NCBI GenBank assembly: GCA_937957685.1
Contig: CALGAO010000077.1
Span: forward strand, 1 to 54,275
DNA: 54,275 bases
DNA from: an uncultured Paenibacillaceae bacterium
Lineage (GTDB): Bacteria; Bacillota; Bacilli; Paenibacillales; DA-C8
Reading direction: 5' to 3'
Position 1 is the stretch's first letter; each line of letters begins with the position of its first letter. The notes below the pieces were generated by a model. It saw nothing but the letters and a program-made list of their open reading frames with translations, was not told the DNA's origin and made no database searches. A program made the translations under genes and the position numbers. This document shows, piece after piece, positions 43,119 through 50,937 of this stretch.

Positions 43119-44577
43119 ATCGGATGGCACCTCCCGGCATGCGTCCTTCCTCGTGCATCCCGGGGGGCACGAGCTCGTGATCAGGCTGAAGGGCGATCAC
43201 CCTCGTTCGGCAGCCCAGGATTTCCAACTGGCGCAGGAAACGCTTCTCCTCGGCTGGCATCAGGTCAGCCGCTCCATGCACCTGCGAGGCTTCCACACCC
43301 GTCCTGCTTTCATCAGACACCTGGACGTTGTTCAGTGCGCCGCGATCCGCGCTACGAAGATCGCCGTCCGCAACTGCCGGATCGCTCCACGCCTGGCCGT
43401 TGCCTGAACCAGGAGGTTGCACGCGGGCTGTGGCTGCCTGGCCGATATATAGGAGAGTTACGGCGATGCGGCGCTTGCGCAACAGGGCGAGCGTATCCAC
43501 GAGCTGCCCATCCAGCCGCGGCGTGATGACGATGAGCGGCACCTCCGGCTTCAGCCGTGCTGCGCGCTGCCGCAGCACGTCGCCGATCGCCGCCGCACCG
43601 CGCGGCTCAGCCCGCGCGAGCAGCTCCAGCGCCCGCCGCACCGCCGTTGCGGGCGCTTCCGCCTCTGCTGCGGCCATCTGCGTGCCGCAGCAGAGCTCGA
43701 CCGCCAAGCCGTGCCGCTTGGCGTCGTACATGACGGCGCAAGCTGCGCTTGCCGCCGTCTCGAACCGGGCGCGCGCCATGCGCCCGCGCCCGTAGGCCCG
43801 CGCCGCGTCGTCGAGGACGACGGCGACGCGGCCCTGCTGCAGCGCATCCGGCTCCTTCGTCTTCAGCTCGCCGGTGCGAGCCGTGCTCCGCCAGTGGATG
43901 CGCTGCAGCGGATCACCGTGCGCATACTCGCGCACGGTGCTGACGAGCGGCGATGCTTCGACCATCGCCATCGCCGCCACGGCCGCGGCCCGGCTGTCGC
44001 CGGAGTGCCGCGGCATCTCCAGCGCAGCCTCCGCCATCGGCTGCGGATACACCGTCAGACGGCGCGGACCTGCGCCGTCCAGCCTCCAGCGGCGGCCGAC
44101 GATGCCGACGGGCTCCGCTGCCTCGATCGTCGCCGCCCCGAACGTATAGATCCCCCGCCTGAGCCGCGGGATCTCATAGCCATATTCGACCCGCCTGCGG
44201 AAACCGGGAAACACCATCTTGCGGTGACCATACGCCGGCTTGCCGTCCGGTCCCTTCAGCTCATCTCGCACGATGATCCAGACGAAGGGAAGCAGCGGCC
44301 CCTGCCGGCGGATCGACACCGTTACCTGGATCGCCTCGCCTGCGTGCGCCTCGTGACGCGATACCTCGCGAGTCAGCGACGGTCTCTGCGACAGTCCGAT
44401 CTGCGCCAATGCCGCATACACCATCAGCGTGCCGGTCGTCATCGCGACGAACCACGCCGCCTGCCCGCCGAATTCAAGCGCCCAGTACCAGGCCGCAGCG
44501 GTGCAGAGCAGCCACCAGGCTTGTCCCATGACACCGGGCATGATGCGCACGGCCCTGGCCGATGCCGCGCGCTTCAT
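43111..44577 (-). CDS. DUF58-domain protein (YeaD type)
   Basis: The 488-residue protein has two N-terminal membrane helices (about residues 17-60), an extracytoplasmic beta domain and the DUF58 signature STVREYAHGDPLQRIHWRSTARTGEL (about 215-240), followed by a VWA-like fold (VAVVLDDAARAYGRGRM). The C-terminal part (about 390-488) is long and polar. DUF58 proteins are always linked to MoxR ATPases and to transglutaminase-like proteins, as here. The start overlaps the moxR stop by four bases. The role of the complex is unknown; a link to envelope assembly is often suggested. Confidence 0.88.
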   Translation of the reverse strand: MKRAASARAVRIMPGVMGQAWWLLCTAAAWYWALEFGGQAAWFVAMTTGTLMVYAALAQIGLSQRPSLTREVSRHEAHAGEAIQVTVSIRRQGPLLPFVWIIVRDELKGPDGKPAYGHRKMVFPGFRRRVEYGYEIPRLRRGIYTFGAATIEAAEPVGIVGRRWRLDGAGPRRLTVYPQPMAEAALEMPRHSGDSRAAAVAAMAMVEASPLVSTVREYAHGDPLQRIHWRSTARTGELKTKEPDALQQGRVAVVLDDAARAYGRGRMARARFETAASAACAVMYDAKRHGLAVELCCGTQMAAAEAEAPATAVRRALELLARAEPRGAAAIGDVLRQRAARLKPEVPLIVITPRLDGQLVDTLALLRKRRIAVTLLYIGQAATARVQPPGSGNGQAWSDPAVADGDLRSADRGALNNVQVSDESRTGVEASQVHGAADLMPAEEKRFLRQLEILGCRTRVIALQPDHELVPPGMHEEGRMPGGAIRYG

Positions 44578-45563
44578 CGTCCCTCACCGGCCGCCTGACG
44601 GAAATTCGGCACCGGCACCCGATGCAGCAGCTCGTCCAGGAACGCTGATGAATCTTTGCCCCTGGCTCTGGCTTCCGCCTTCACGATCAACCGATGCCCC
44701 CACACCGGCTTCACCATCGCCTTCACATCGTCGGGGATGACGTACGCCCTGTCCGCCATCATCGCTCTCGCCTGAGCCGCCCGCATCAAGGCTGCGGCAG
44801 CCCTCGGGCTTGCTCCGAGCCACACGGCAGGATGCTCCCGCGAGAGCTGCGCCAGGCGGATGATATATTCGCGCAAGGAGCGGTCGACATGAATCTCCCG
44901 CACGCGCTTCTGCAGCTCAATCAGCTCTTCCTTGCTGATGATCGGGCGCAGCGTCTCGATCGGATGCCTTCTCGCCGTCAGCTCCAGCATATCCATCTCC
45001 GCATCCGCATCCGGGTAACCCAGCGAGAGCTTCAGCATGAAGCGGTCAAGCTGAGCCTCCGGCAGCATAAATGTCCCCTCATGCTCGATCGGATTCTGCG
45101 TCGCCATCAGGATGAACGGCTTCGGCAAGTCATAGGTCACGCCATCCACCGTCACATGCTCCTCCTCCATCGCCTCGAGCAGCGCTGCCTGCGTCTTCGG
45201 TGAAGTTCGGTTGATCTCATCCGCCAGCACGAAATTCGCCATAATGGGCCCTGGCCGAAACTGAAAATCTTGCAGCTTCTGATTATAGATCGAAACTCCC
45301 ATAATATCCGAAGGCAGCAGATCAGGCGTAAACTGGATGCGCTTCAGCGTGCAGCTGACCGTCTGGGCAAGCGCTCTCGCCAGCATCGTCTTGCCGACGC
45401 CCGGCACGTCCTCCAGCAACAGGTGGCCGCCGGCGAGCAGCCCGATCATCGCCGTCCTGATCGTCTCGCGCTTGCCTCTGATCACTCTCTCAACATTGTC
45501 TATCATGCTTTTGATAAGTTCATGCTGCTGATCAAATCCTATCACTGATAGCGATGAACGCAT
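44574..45563 (-). CDS. MoxR-family AAA+ ATPase (YeaC type)
   Basis: The 329-residue ATPase has Walker A GVGKT (residues 55-59 in LLLEDVPGVGKTMLARALAQ), Walker B VLADEINRTSPKTQAALLEAMEE, sensor 1 ILMATQNPIEHEGTFMLPEAQLDRF and a C-terminal lid domain (WLGASPRAAAALMRAAQARA). MoxR proteins act as chaperone-like ATPases for VWA-containing partners, here the DUF58 protein. It is the first gene of the moxR-DUF58-transglutaminase operon, with AGGAGG ten bases before the ATG. Confidence 0.93.
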   Translation of the reverse strand: MRSSLSVIGFDQQHELIKSMIDNVERVIRGKRETIRTAMIGLLAGGHLLLEDVPGVGKTMLARALAQTVSCTLKRIQFTPDLLPSDIMGVSIYNQKLQDFQFRPGPIMANFVLADEINRTSPKTQAALLEAMEEEHVTVDGVTYDLPKPFILMATQNPIEHEGTFMLPEAQLDRFMLKLSLGYPDADAEMDMLELTARRHPIETLRPIISKEELIELQKRVREIHVDRSLREYIIRLAQLSREHPAVWLGASPRAAAALMRAAQARAMMADRAYVIPDDVKAMVKPVWGHRLIVKAEARARGKDSSAFLDELLHRVPVPNFRQAAGEGR

Positions 45564-45593
45564 GGCTCGTCATCCTCCTAAATATACGAATCT

Positions 45594-45617
45594 CGCTATC
45601 AGTATTGACTGATCGCC
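45594..45617. promoter_or_regulatory. Inverted repeat upstream of moxR
   Basis: ATCAGT and ACTGAT form a perfect 6-bp inverted repeat with an ATTG spacer in a larger near-palindrome. A related ATCACTGATAG lies at the moxR start (about 45541-45551). It could be an operator; there is no T-run. Confidence 0.35.
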
Positions 45618-45690
45618 ACTATCTTAACCCTGTCATATGAACAAGCTTTCCCCGACGCAACAAGACCCCCTCGGCGCTCGGCGACACGGC

Positions 45691-45971
45691 TTTATATGAA
45701 AAATCGCACAACTCCCTGCAATCCGGCTGTCTGCAACACATTTTGTATGATAAATCGTACAATCAAACCTGACTCTGCATGTGAAGAAAGATTTTGTACG
45801 AAAAATCATACAACTTGATCCATTTGCACCATCTTACGCAAGATTTTGAACGAAAAATCGTACAAAACACTCCATTTCTTTCATCTTCAGCACTATTTTG
45901 TATAAAAAATCGTACAACTTGCTCCAATCCTGCCATCCGCCACACATTTTTGTACGAAAAATCGTACAACT
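45691..45971. repeat. Array of six palindromic units, period 50-52 bp
   Basis: Units of 23-24 bases with consensus TTTTGTACGAAAAATCGTAC plus AACT begin at 45691, 45741, 45792, 45844, 45896 and 45948. The core TTGTACGA-AAAA-TCGTACAA is a hairpin with compensatory-looking variants. The roughly 28-base intervals also resemble each other weakly (CTCCATT...CATC...GCA), so the full 52-base unit is duplicated. No open frame is convincing, though the minus strand reads repeated YDFSYK-like peptides. It lies between the deacetylase 3' end and the moxR promoter. Function unknown; similar small hairpin repeats are probably dispersed in related genomes. Confidence 0.85.
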
Positions 45972-46104
45972 CAACCGACATATACGCGATACGATAACCG
46001 TGCCATCCGATTATCAGCAACAATCGATGGAAACACAGCCTTCGTACACCCATCCGCGTCCCAAGATGCATCCATCAAGCTGCACCCCTTATGCAGCAGC
46101 CGGT

Positions 46105-48423
46105 CTATATTCGCACCTGCACTTCCTTGACCGCACGGCTCAGATCATAGGCAGGAATCGATCCGCCCAGCAGCTCAACCGTTCTGCGCAGAGGCAGATA
46201 CAGCTCGCCGTCCCTGACCGTGACCATTGCCAGCAGCGAATGCAGCCTGGCATCTGCCACGGGCACGCTCCTTATTCCGAACACACCCTGCTCATACGCA
46301 AGACCACCGGCGTGTGTCCCCGATGCCAGATTCGCGCAGCATCCCACTCTCCCGGTCCGATCGTTAGCAGGCATCAGCAGCGAATGCAGCCCGGCACCCG
46401 ACACAAACCCACTCCATATTCCGAACACACCCTGCTCATACGCAAGACCACCGGCGTGTGTCCCCGATGCCAGATTCGCGCAGCATCCCGCTCTCCCGGT
46501 CCGATCGTTAGCAGGCATCAGCAGCGAATGCAGCCTGGCATCTGCCACGGGCACGCTCCTCATCCTGACATCGCCTGGCCCATACACCCGACCGCTGGCG
46601 TACCACCTTGATGCTGCCGCTCTTCCTATCTCTGGTCCCAGCGCTTCCACGATTCTTGCCAGCTTCACCTGAAAGTGGCCATCCAGCACGTAGAAATCCT
46701 CTGACCCCCATTCATACCGCCGCCCATTCACCACCAGCATCAATCGTTCTTCATCCGTTGAGGCTTCATAGGCCTCCTCCCTCATCTCACGCACTGTGGC
46801 GACGAGTTCCATATTCCGGACATGATCCTGCCAGCTCGTTGTCCGCTTCCATTTCAGGGTTCCCGGCATGAACCGCCTCGGCTCAACCGAAGCGTCCAGC
46901 GCCGCAAACTGGTACCCCAGCCTCTTGTAATACCGGATGATCTCCCGAAGCGCCTGTACCGTCTCCTCATGCCCGCTGCCGTCATGAAACAGCACGATCA
47001 ACTGATGCTTCAGAGGCGCCCCTTGCACATTGGCGATGATCTCCGACGCCGGCACCCCCTTCCGCCGCGAATCGCCGCTATCCACATCCCAGTCATATAC
47101 GAGGTATCCCGCCTGATCCATATAGTAAGAGTAGAATGGATCGAAGTGCCGGTAAGTTCCTCCCGGCGCGCGAAACAGCCGCGTCCGTATGCCAGTCGTG
47201 CGCCAGATGGCGTCATCGGTTTGCGTCACCTGCTCGAAGAAGGATGAAAAATTCGTATACAACCGCTCATATTCATGGTCATACGAATGATTGCCGATGG
47301 CATGACCCTCCTCGACGATCCGTTTCACCGTGTCCGGATATCGCTCCACTAGACTGCCCAGGACAAAAAAGGTCGCCCGCACCTTCTCCTCTGCCAGGAT
47401 ATCCAGCACTCTCGGCGTCAACGTCGAAGGCCCGTCGTCGAAGGTCAGATAGACGGTCGGCTTGTCCGGCACCCGATAGGATCTATCCGAATCGCCTGTC
47501 ACCGATTCGCCAGCAGCCAGCCTCCGATAGATCTCCTTCTGCTCCTGCACGCTGGCCCCCGAACCAGCCTGCTTCTCAGCGTCATCTCGATTACGAGCGA
47601 CGGTCTCTTGCACACTGGCATACACAACCTCTACAGCCCGCCCTGAACGTGCCACTTCTCCTGCACTCCCCCCGACATCAACCCGCTTCCCCGCAAACGC
47701 AAGCCCTGTCCCGTCTTCGCTATTGCGAGTAACCGGCTCCTGTGCACGGGCATACACAACCTCTACAGCCCGCCTTGAACGTGCCACATCTCCTGTACTC
47801 TTCTCGACAGCCTCCCGTATCTCTGCAACCGCAAAACCCGGCCCATCTTTACCAGGTTCAACAACCGCCTGCCTGTGACGAGCAGCCAACTGTGCATGTC
47901 CAGGGTTATATGCGATGTCCCCGCGGTCCTCCAACGCAAGCTCCCTTGCATGACCATGTCCCGCATCAACCGGCTTTCCGTCGACCCAGTCCGGCCCACG
48001 ACTACCGACATTCATCTCCATAACCTCATGATACGCTACGGACTCCGATTCCCTCGCAAAGTGATATCCCGCATCAACCGGCTTTCCGTCAATCCAATCC
48101 GGCCCACGACTACCGACACTCATCCCCATCATCGTTTGATCCGATGCAGACTCCGATCCCTCCGCAAAGTCATATCCCGCCTCTACCGATCTTCCGTCGA
48201 TCCACTCCGGCCCATGACCACCAACATCCATCTCCACAACCGCATGCACCGCTGCGGATGCCTGTCCCCATGTCCGCTCATGGCCCGACCTGATCACCGA
48301 TCCGCTCGCTTCTATCATCTCATCAACATGGATATACCAGGAAAGCAGCATCAACGATACCAACAGCGCCGCCCTTCTCCGCCACCATATGCGCCGCTTG
48401 CCGCGCACAGCCTTCAGCTTCAT
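46105..48423 (-). CDS. Polysaccharide deacetylase with three internal repeat arrays
   Basis: About 772 residues from the ATG at 48423 (GGAGGGAGAAAGG upstream; the frame is open to 48525). A basic start and a membrane/signal helix (ALLVSLMLLSWYIHV) are followed by about 230 residues of repeats. The NodB/PgdA-type catalytic domain (about 310-520) has TVYLTFDDGPSTLTPRVLDI (metal Asp pair), GNHSYDHEYERLY (metal His pair), TRLFRAPGGTYR, YDWDVDSGDS and LIVLFHDGSGHEET. It likely removes acetyl groups from peptidoglycan or another wall polymer. The C-terminal half contains a stalk-like domain (LMLVVNGRRYEWGSEDFYVL) interrupted by 48-residue repeats, then closes with DGELYLPLRRTVELLGG. No operon partner is evident. 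Confidence 0.88.
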   Translation of the reverse strand: MKLKAVRGKRRIWWRRRAALLVSLMLLSWYIHVDEMIEASGSVIRSGHERTWGQASAAVHAVVEMDVGGHGPEWIDGRSVEAGYDFAEGSESASDQTMMGMSVGSRGPDWIDGKPVDAGYHFARESESVAYHEVMEMNVGSRGPDWVDGKPVDAGHGHARELALEDRGDIAYNPGHAQLAARHRQAVVEPGKDGPGFAVAEIREAVEKSTGDVARSRRAVEVVYARAQEPVTRNSEDGTGLAFAGKRVDVGGSAGEVARSGRAVEVVYASVQETVARNRDDAEKQAGSGASVQEQKEIYRRLAAGESVTGDSDRSYRVPDKPTVYLTFDDGPSTLTPRVLDILAEEKVRATFFVLGSLVERYPDTVKRIVEEGHAIGNHSYDHEYERLYTNFSSFFEQVTQTDDAIWRTTGIRTRLFRAPGGTYRHFDPFYSYYMDQAGYLVYDWDVDSGDSRRKGVPASEIIANVQGAPLKHQLIVLFHDGSGHEETVQALREIIRYYKRLGYQFAALDASVEPRRFMPGTLKWKRTTSWQDHVRNMELVATVREMREEAYEASTDEERLMLVVNGRRYEWGSEDFYVLDGHFQVKLARIVEALGPEIGRAAASRWYASGRVYGPGDVRMRSVPVADARLHSLLMPANDRTGRAGCCANLASGTHAGGLAYEQGVFGIWSGFVSGAGLHSLLMPANDRTGRVGCCANLASGTHAGGLAYEQGVFGIRSVPVADARLHSLLAMVTVRDGELYLPLRRTVELLGGSIPAYDLSRAVKEVQVRI
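46231..46561. repeat. 144-bp in-frame repeats in the deacetylase C-terminal region
   Basis: CAGCAGCGAATGCAGC recurs at 46231, 46375 and 46519, giving a 144-base (48-codon) period with two full and one partial copy. The protein unit includes RLHSLLMPANDRTGR and LASGTHAGGLAYEQGVFGI. Near-identity between copies points to recent duplication. Confidence 0.92.
47575..47838. repeat. 132-bp in-frame repeats in the deacetylase linker
   Basis: Two units of about 132 bases (44 codons) are seen; GAACGTGCCAC recurs at 47645 and 47777. The shared protein core is VARSxRAVEVVYAxxQExVxRN. Boundaries are approximate. Confidence 0.75.
47920..48231. repeat. 108-bp in-frame repeats near the deacetylase N terminus
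   Basis: Three units of 36 codons each, with cores MDVGGHGPEWIDG, MSVGSRGPDWIDG and MNVGSRGPDWVDG, followed by VDAGY and FARESES-like stretches. The first copy (N-terminal) is the most diverged. Confidence 0.88.
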
Positions 48424-48511
48424 CCTTTCTCCCTCCAAGCCCGACCGATTGCTAGAATTATATGGACTGACCGGGAGAAATAGACCTGATAGAAAGACCC
48501 GCCGTCCGTCA

Positions 48512-48555
48512 TTGACTATTATCATTATTTATATTATTATCATTATTGATAATAA
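48512..48555 (+). promoter_or_regulatory. Promoter with overlapping operator-like palindrome
   Basis: TTGACT (48512-48517) and TATTAT (48535-48540) are 17 bases apart on the plus strand. A perfect 9-bp inverted repeat (TTATTATCA-TTAT-TGATAATAA, 48534-48555) covers the -10 box and probable start site, a typical place for an autoregulatory operator of the downstream regulator. Confidence 0.65.
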
Positions 48556-48577
48556 TAAGCTGACAAGGAGCATGACC

Positions 48578-49141
48578 ATGAGCAAGAACCTCAGCAAAGC
48601 CGACCTCATCCTGCATCCGGTCCGCATCCGCATCATCACCCTGCTGGCTGGCTCGCGCAGGATGACGCCGCAACAGATCGCGCAGCAGCTGCCGGATATT
48701 CCACAGGCCACCCTGTATCGCCAGCTCGGCATTCTTGCCCGGGGCGGCATCCTGTCTGTCGAGAATCATCGGCAGGTCAGAGGCGCCGTGGAGAAGATCT
48801 ATTCGCTTCCTGAAGGCAACGGCATATTGGGGAAGGAAGATGTGCGAGGGATGAGCAGCGAGGAGCATCTGCGCCTGTTCTCCGCCTTCCTGTCGAACCT
48901 GATGAACGATTACGGCAGGTATCTGGCCCAGGAGCATTACGATGTCTACACCGACGGAGTCAGCTATCGGAAGATGGCCGTTTATCTGGACGACGAGGAA
49001 TTTCTGGAGCTGCTTACGCAGATTCGCGAACGGATCAGCCAGGCCAGCGGGAACAGCGCGCGGGCGGGCAGGAGGCTTCGCCATCTCGCCGTCATCGCGA
49101 TCCCGGAGCCAGCAGACCATCCAACCACAAAGGAGACATGA
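48578..49141 (+). CDS. Winged-helix transcriptional regulator (ArsR/HTH_20-like)
   Basis: 187 residues from the ATG at 48578 (AAGGAG seven bases upstream). The N-terminal winged helix (about residues 5-85) has LILHPVRIRIITLLAGSRRM, the helix-turn-helix MTPQQIAQQLPDIPQATLYRQL and the wing LARGGILSVENHRQVRGAVE plus KIYSL. The C-terminal part (about 100-165) is a ligand-like domain with an aromatic patch (LNDYGRYLAQEHYDVYTDGV relatives). Similar two-domain regulators precede membrane-protein genes in Bacillaceae. It overlaps the next gene by four bases (ATGA), so the pair forms an operon, probably autoregulated through the palindrome at 48534-48555. Confidence 0.82.
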   Translation: MSKNLSKADLILHPVRIRIITLLAGSRRMTPQQIAQQLPDIPQATLYRQLGILARGGILSVENHRQVRGAVEKIYSLPEGNGILGKEDVRGMSSEEHLRLFSAFLSNLMNDYGRYLAQEHYDVYTDGVSYRKMAVYLDDEEFLELLTQIRERISQASGNSARAGRRLRHLAVIAIPEPADHPTTKET

Positions 49142-49821
49142 TCATGGCCAAATCATCATACACCGTCCAATCATTCATCCCCTTCCTGCCGCTGTATGCT
49201 GCCGTCCCGGTCGCATACGCCCTGGTCTTCGGCAGTCTGGGATACCCCGTCCAATGGGGAGCGTTCGGCATCGGCGCCCTCGGCTGGATGATCGCCCTGT
49301 TCCTGCGCGCCCCGCTTGCGCTCCTCGCGGGCAAGTTCGCCAACCCTTCGACCGCCAAGCTCATCGTCGTCGGCTCCTCCGGGCCGCTGGAGGAGACCGT
49401 GCGGCTGATCGTGCTGGCGCTGACCTCCTTCTCGCTGCCCAATGCCCTGTCGGTCGGACAAGGCTGGGCGGCGATCGAGGTCGTCTACGCCGTCATGAGC
49501 GGCATCATGATGATCGTGCTCGCCAACGGTACGGATGAGAAGTCTGTTCAGGCCCGTCAGATGATGGAGCAGCAAGGGATGCGCACTGATCTCAGCCCGC
49601 TGGTCGGGGTGATCGAACGCATAACGGCAAGCGCCTATCACATCGGCGCCGCCCTGCTCATCGCGTTCCAGCCATGGCTCGTGCTGCTGCTCGTTCCTGC
49701 ACACAGCCTGCTGAATCTCGGCGCCATGCGCCTGATGAAAACCTCGATCGTCTGGACCGAGATCCTCGTGGCAACCGTCGGGATCGCCGCGCTTGCCGCT
49801 GGCTGGCTCGTGCATATGTAA
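49138..49821 (+). CDS. YhfC/CPBP-like putative intramembrane protease
   Basis: The 227-residue protein has about seven membrane spans. A motif resembling intramembrane metalloproteases is present: SGPLEETVRLIVLAL (EExxR), a histidine in ASAYHIGAALLI, and PAHSLLNLG (HxxxN) further on. This order resembles YhfC and the CPBP/Abi superfamily. If active, it would cut substrates within the membrane; activity is inferred from the motif only. The ATG at 49138 lies within AGGAGACATGATC, with AAAGGAG as ribosome site, and overlaps the regulator gene. Confidence 0.6.
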   Translation: MIMAKSSYTVQSFIPFLPLYAAVPVAYALVFGSLGYPVQWGAFGIGALGWMIALFLRAPLALLAGKFANPSTAKLIVVGSSGPLEETVRLIVLALTSFSLPNALSVGQGWAAIEVVYAVMSGIMMIVLANGTDEKSVQARQMMEQQGMRTDLSPLVGVIERITASAYHIGAALLIAFQPWLVLLLVPAHSLLNLGAMRLMKTSIVWTEILVATVGIAALAAGWLVHM

Positions 49822-49850
49822 GCTGCCGGCGCACCAACGCCCGCCGACCG

Positions 49851-50666
49851 TTACCCGCAGCCGATGATCCGGATCACCGACATCTGGGCCTTGTTCAGGA
49901 AACGGATCGGCAGGTGCGTGGTGCCCAGGCCGCTGTCAACATACAGATGCCTGTCGGCCAGGATCTGAAACATCCCCTTGTCGTACTTGGGGAGCCAGCC
50001 CTGGTTCGGCGCATAGATCGCTCCGACGAACGGCAGACGAACCTGCCCGCCATGGGTATGCCCGCTCAGGATCAGATCCACGGGGATCTCCGCGATACGG
50101 GCCACCAGATCCGGCCGATGAGACAGCAGGACCGTGTACAGGTCAGGGTTGATGCCTTCCATCGCCTGGTTGACGTTTTTGCGCGGGCCGTCTTCCACGC
50201 CCGCCAGATTGAACGCCGTGCCGCGCACCTCAAGCTCCACGTTCCCGTTGTTCAGCACGATCACACCGCGACTGACGAGCCCGTCGAGCAGTTCACGTCG
50301 CAGCCGGTTCGCATTCTCATGATTGCCGGAGATAAAATACACCCGTTGATGCTTCGCGGTGATCCGCTCCACGAGCGAAAACACGCGCCCAAGATCCTTC
50401 GTGCTTCGATCGATCAGATCGCCGGTGATGACGATGACATCCGCATCGACCTGATGAATGGCCTCCACCAGCGACTCATTGTCCTTGCCGAACACCTTGT
50501 CATGCAGGTCGCTGATCTGCAGGATCCTGATCTCCTCTCCCGCCGGTATCTTCCTTGTCGTGAGCTGAACCTCAACGACCTTGAAGAAATTCGTATCCAG
50601 ATAGATCTGCACGATAACGGCCAGGAATAAAACGACGATCGCCAGCAGGATGATTCGTCTGATCAC
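49851..50666 (-). CDS. Membrane-anchored metallophosphoesterase (YkuE/YaeI-like)
   Basis: The 271-residue protein starts with one membrane helix (IILLAIVVLFLAVIVQIYL) and continues as a calcineurin-like phosphoesterase: LQISDLHDKVFG (metal Asp, His), VITGDLIDRS, YFISGNHENANR (Asn, His), LLSHRPDL and LSGHTHGGQVRLPFVGAIYAP. YkuE and YaeI relatives act on phosphorylated envelope or lipid substrates; YaeI is a UDP-2,3-diacylglucosamine-type homologue and YkuE is a Tat-linked wall protein, so the substrate here is uncertain. It converges on the YhfC-like gene with only 29 bases between stops. Confidence 0.88.
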   Translation of the reverse strand: MIRRIILLAIVVLFLAVIVQIYLDTNFFKVVEVQLTTRKIPAGEEIRILQISDLHDKVFGKDNESLVEAIHQVDADVIVITGDLIDRSTKDLGRVFSLVERITAKHQRVYFISGNHENANRLRRELLDGLVSRGVIVLNNGNVELEVRGTAFNLAGVEDGPRKNVNQAMEGINPDLYTVLLSHRPDLVARIAEIPVDLILSGHTHGGQVRLPFVGAIYAPNQGWLPKYDKGMFQILADRHLYVDSGLGTTHLPIRFLNKAQMSVIRIIGCG

Positions 50667-50847
50667 ATTCTCACCACTTCATCCGGTAATGGGTATACTC
50701 TCATTCTAACAATATCATATTTCAAAGGATATATATGGATTTTCTGCATATCCCATATTCCCACCTGCCCTAAGCGCCCACTACGTCTTCATCCCCGCCG
50801 TTCCATGCCGGCAGAAAGGCTGGGTGCCATTCCGAACCCATCACACA

Positions 50848-50885
50848 ACAAGCTCCCGTTGCCATCGAAGCACACGGGAGCTTGT
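50848..50885. terminator. Stem-loop downstream of the SLH/beta-lactamase gene
   Basis: ACAAGCTCCCG and CGGGAGCTTGT form an 11-bp perfect stem with a 16-base loop, about 50 bases after the stop on the minus strand. A long T-run is lacking (TTGTTGTGTG follows), so it may be a terminator or an mRNA stabiliser. Confidence 0.55.
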
Positions 50886-50896
50886 CTGCAAGCGGA

Positions 50897-50918
50897 AGGG
50901 ACACCCTAAGGTGTCCCT
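50897..50918. terminator. Second stem-loop downstream of the SLH/beta-lactamase gene
   Basis: AGGGACACC and GGTGTCCCT form a 9-bp perfect stem with a 4-base loop, 20 bases after the stop. No T-run follows. Together with the larger hairpin at 50848-50885 it makes a double hairpin at the 3' end. Confidence 0.55.
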
Positions 50919-50937
50919 CATAGGGGCCATTCCCTGC

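Noticed and set aside
45691..45971. CRISPR array
   Set aside because: The period (50-52 bp) fits, but units are diverged palindromes, the intervals resemble each other and no cas gene is in the window.
45763..46071. Minus-strand open frame of 102 codons through the palindrome array
   Set aside because: Its protein is just the repeat translated (YDFSYK-like blocks), with no ribosome site, so it is a by-product of the array.
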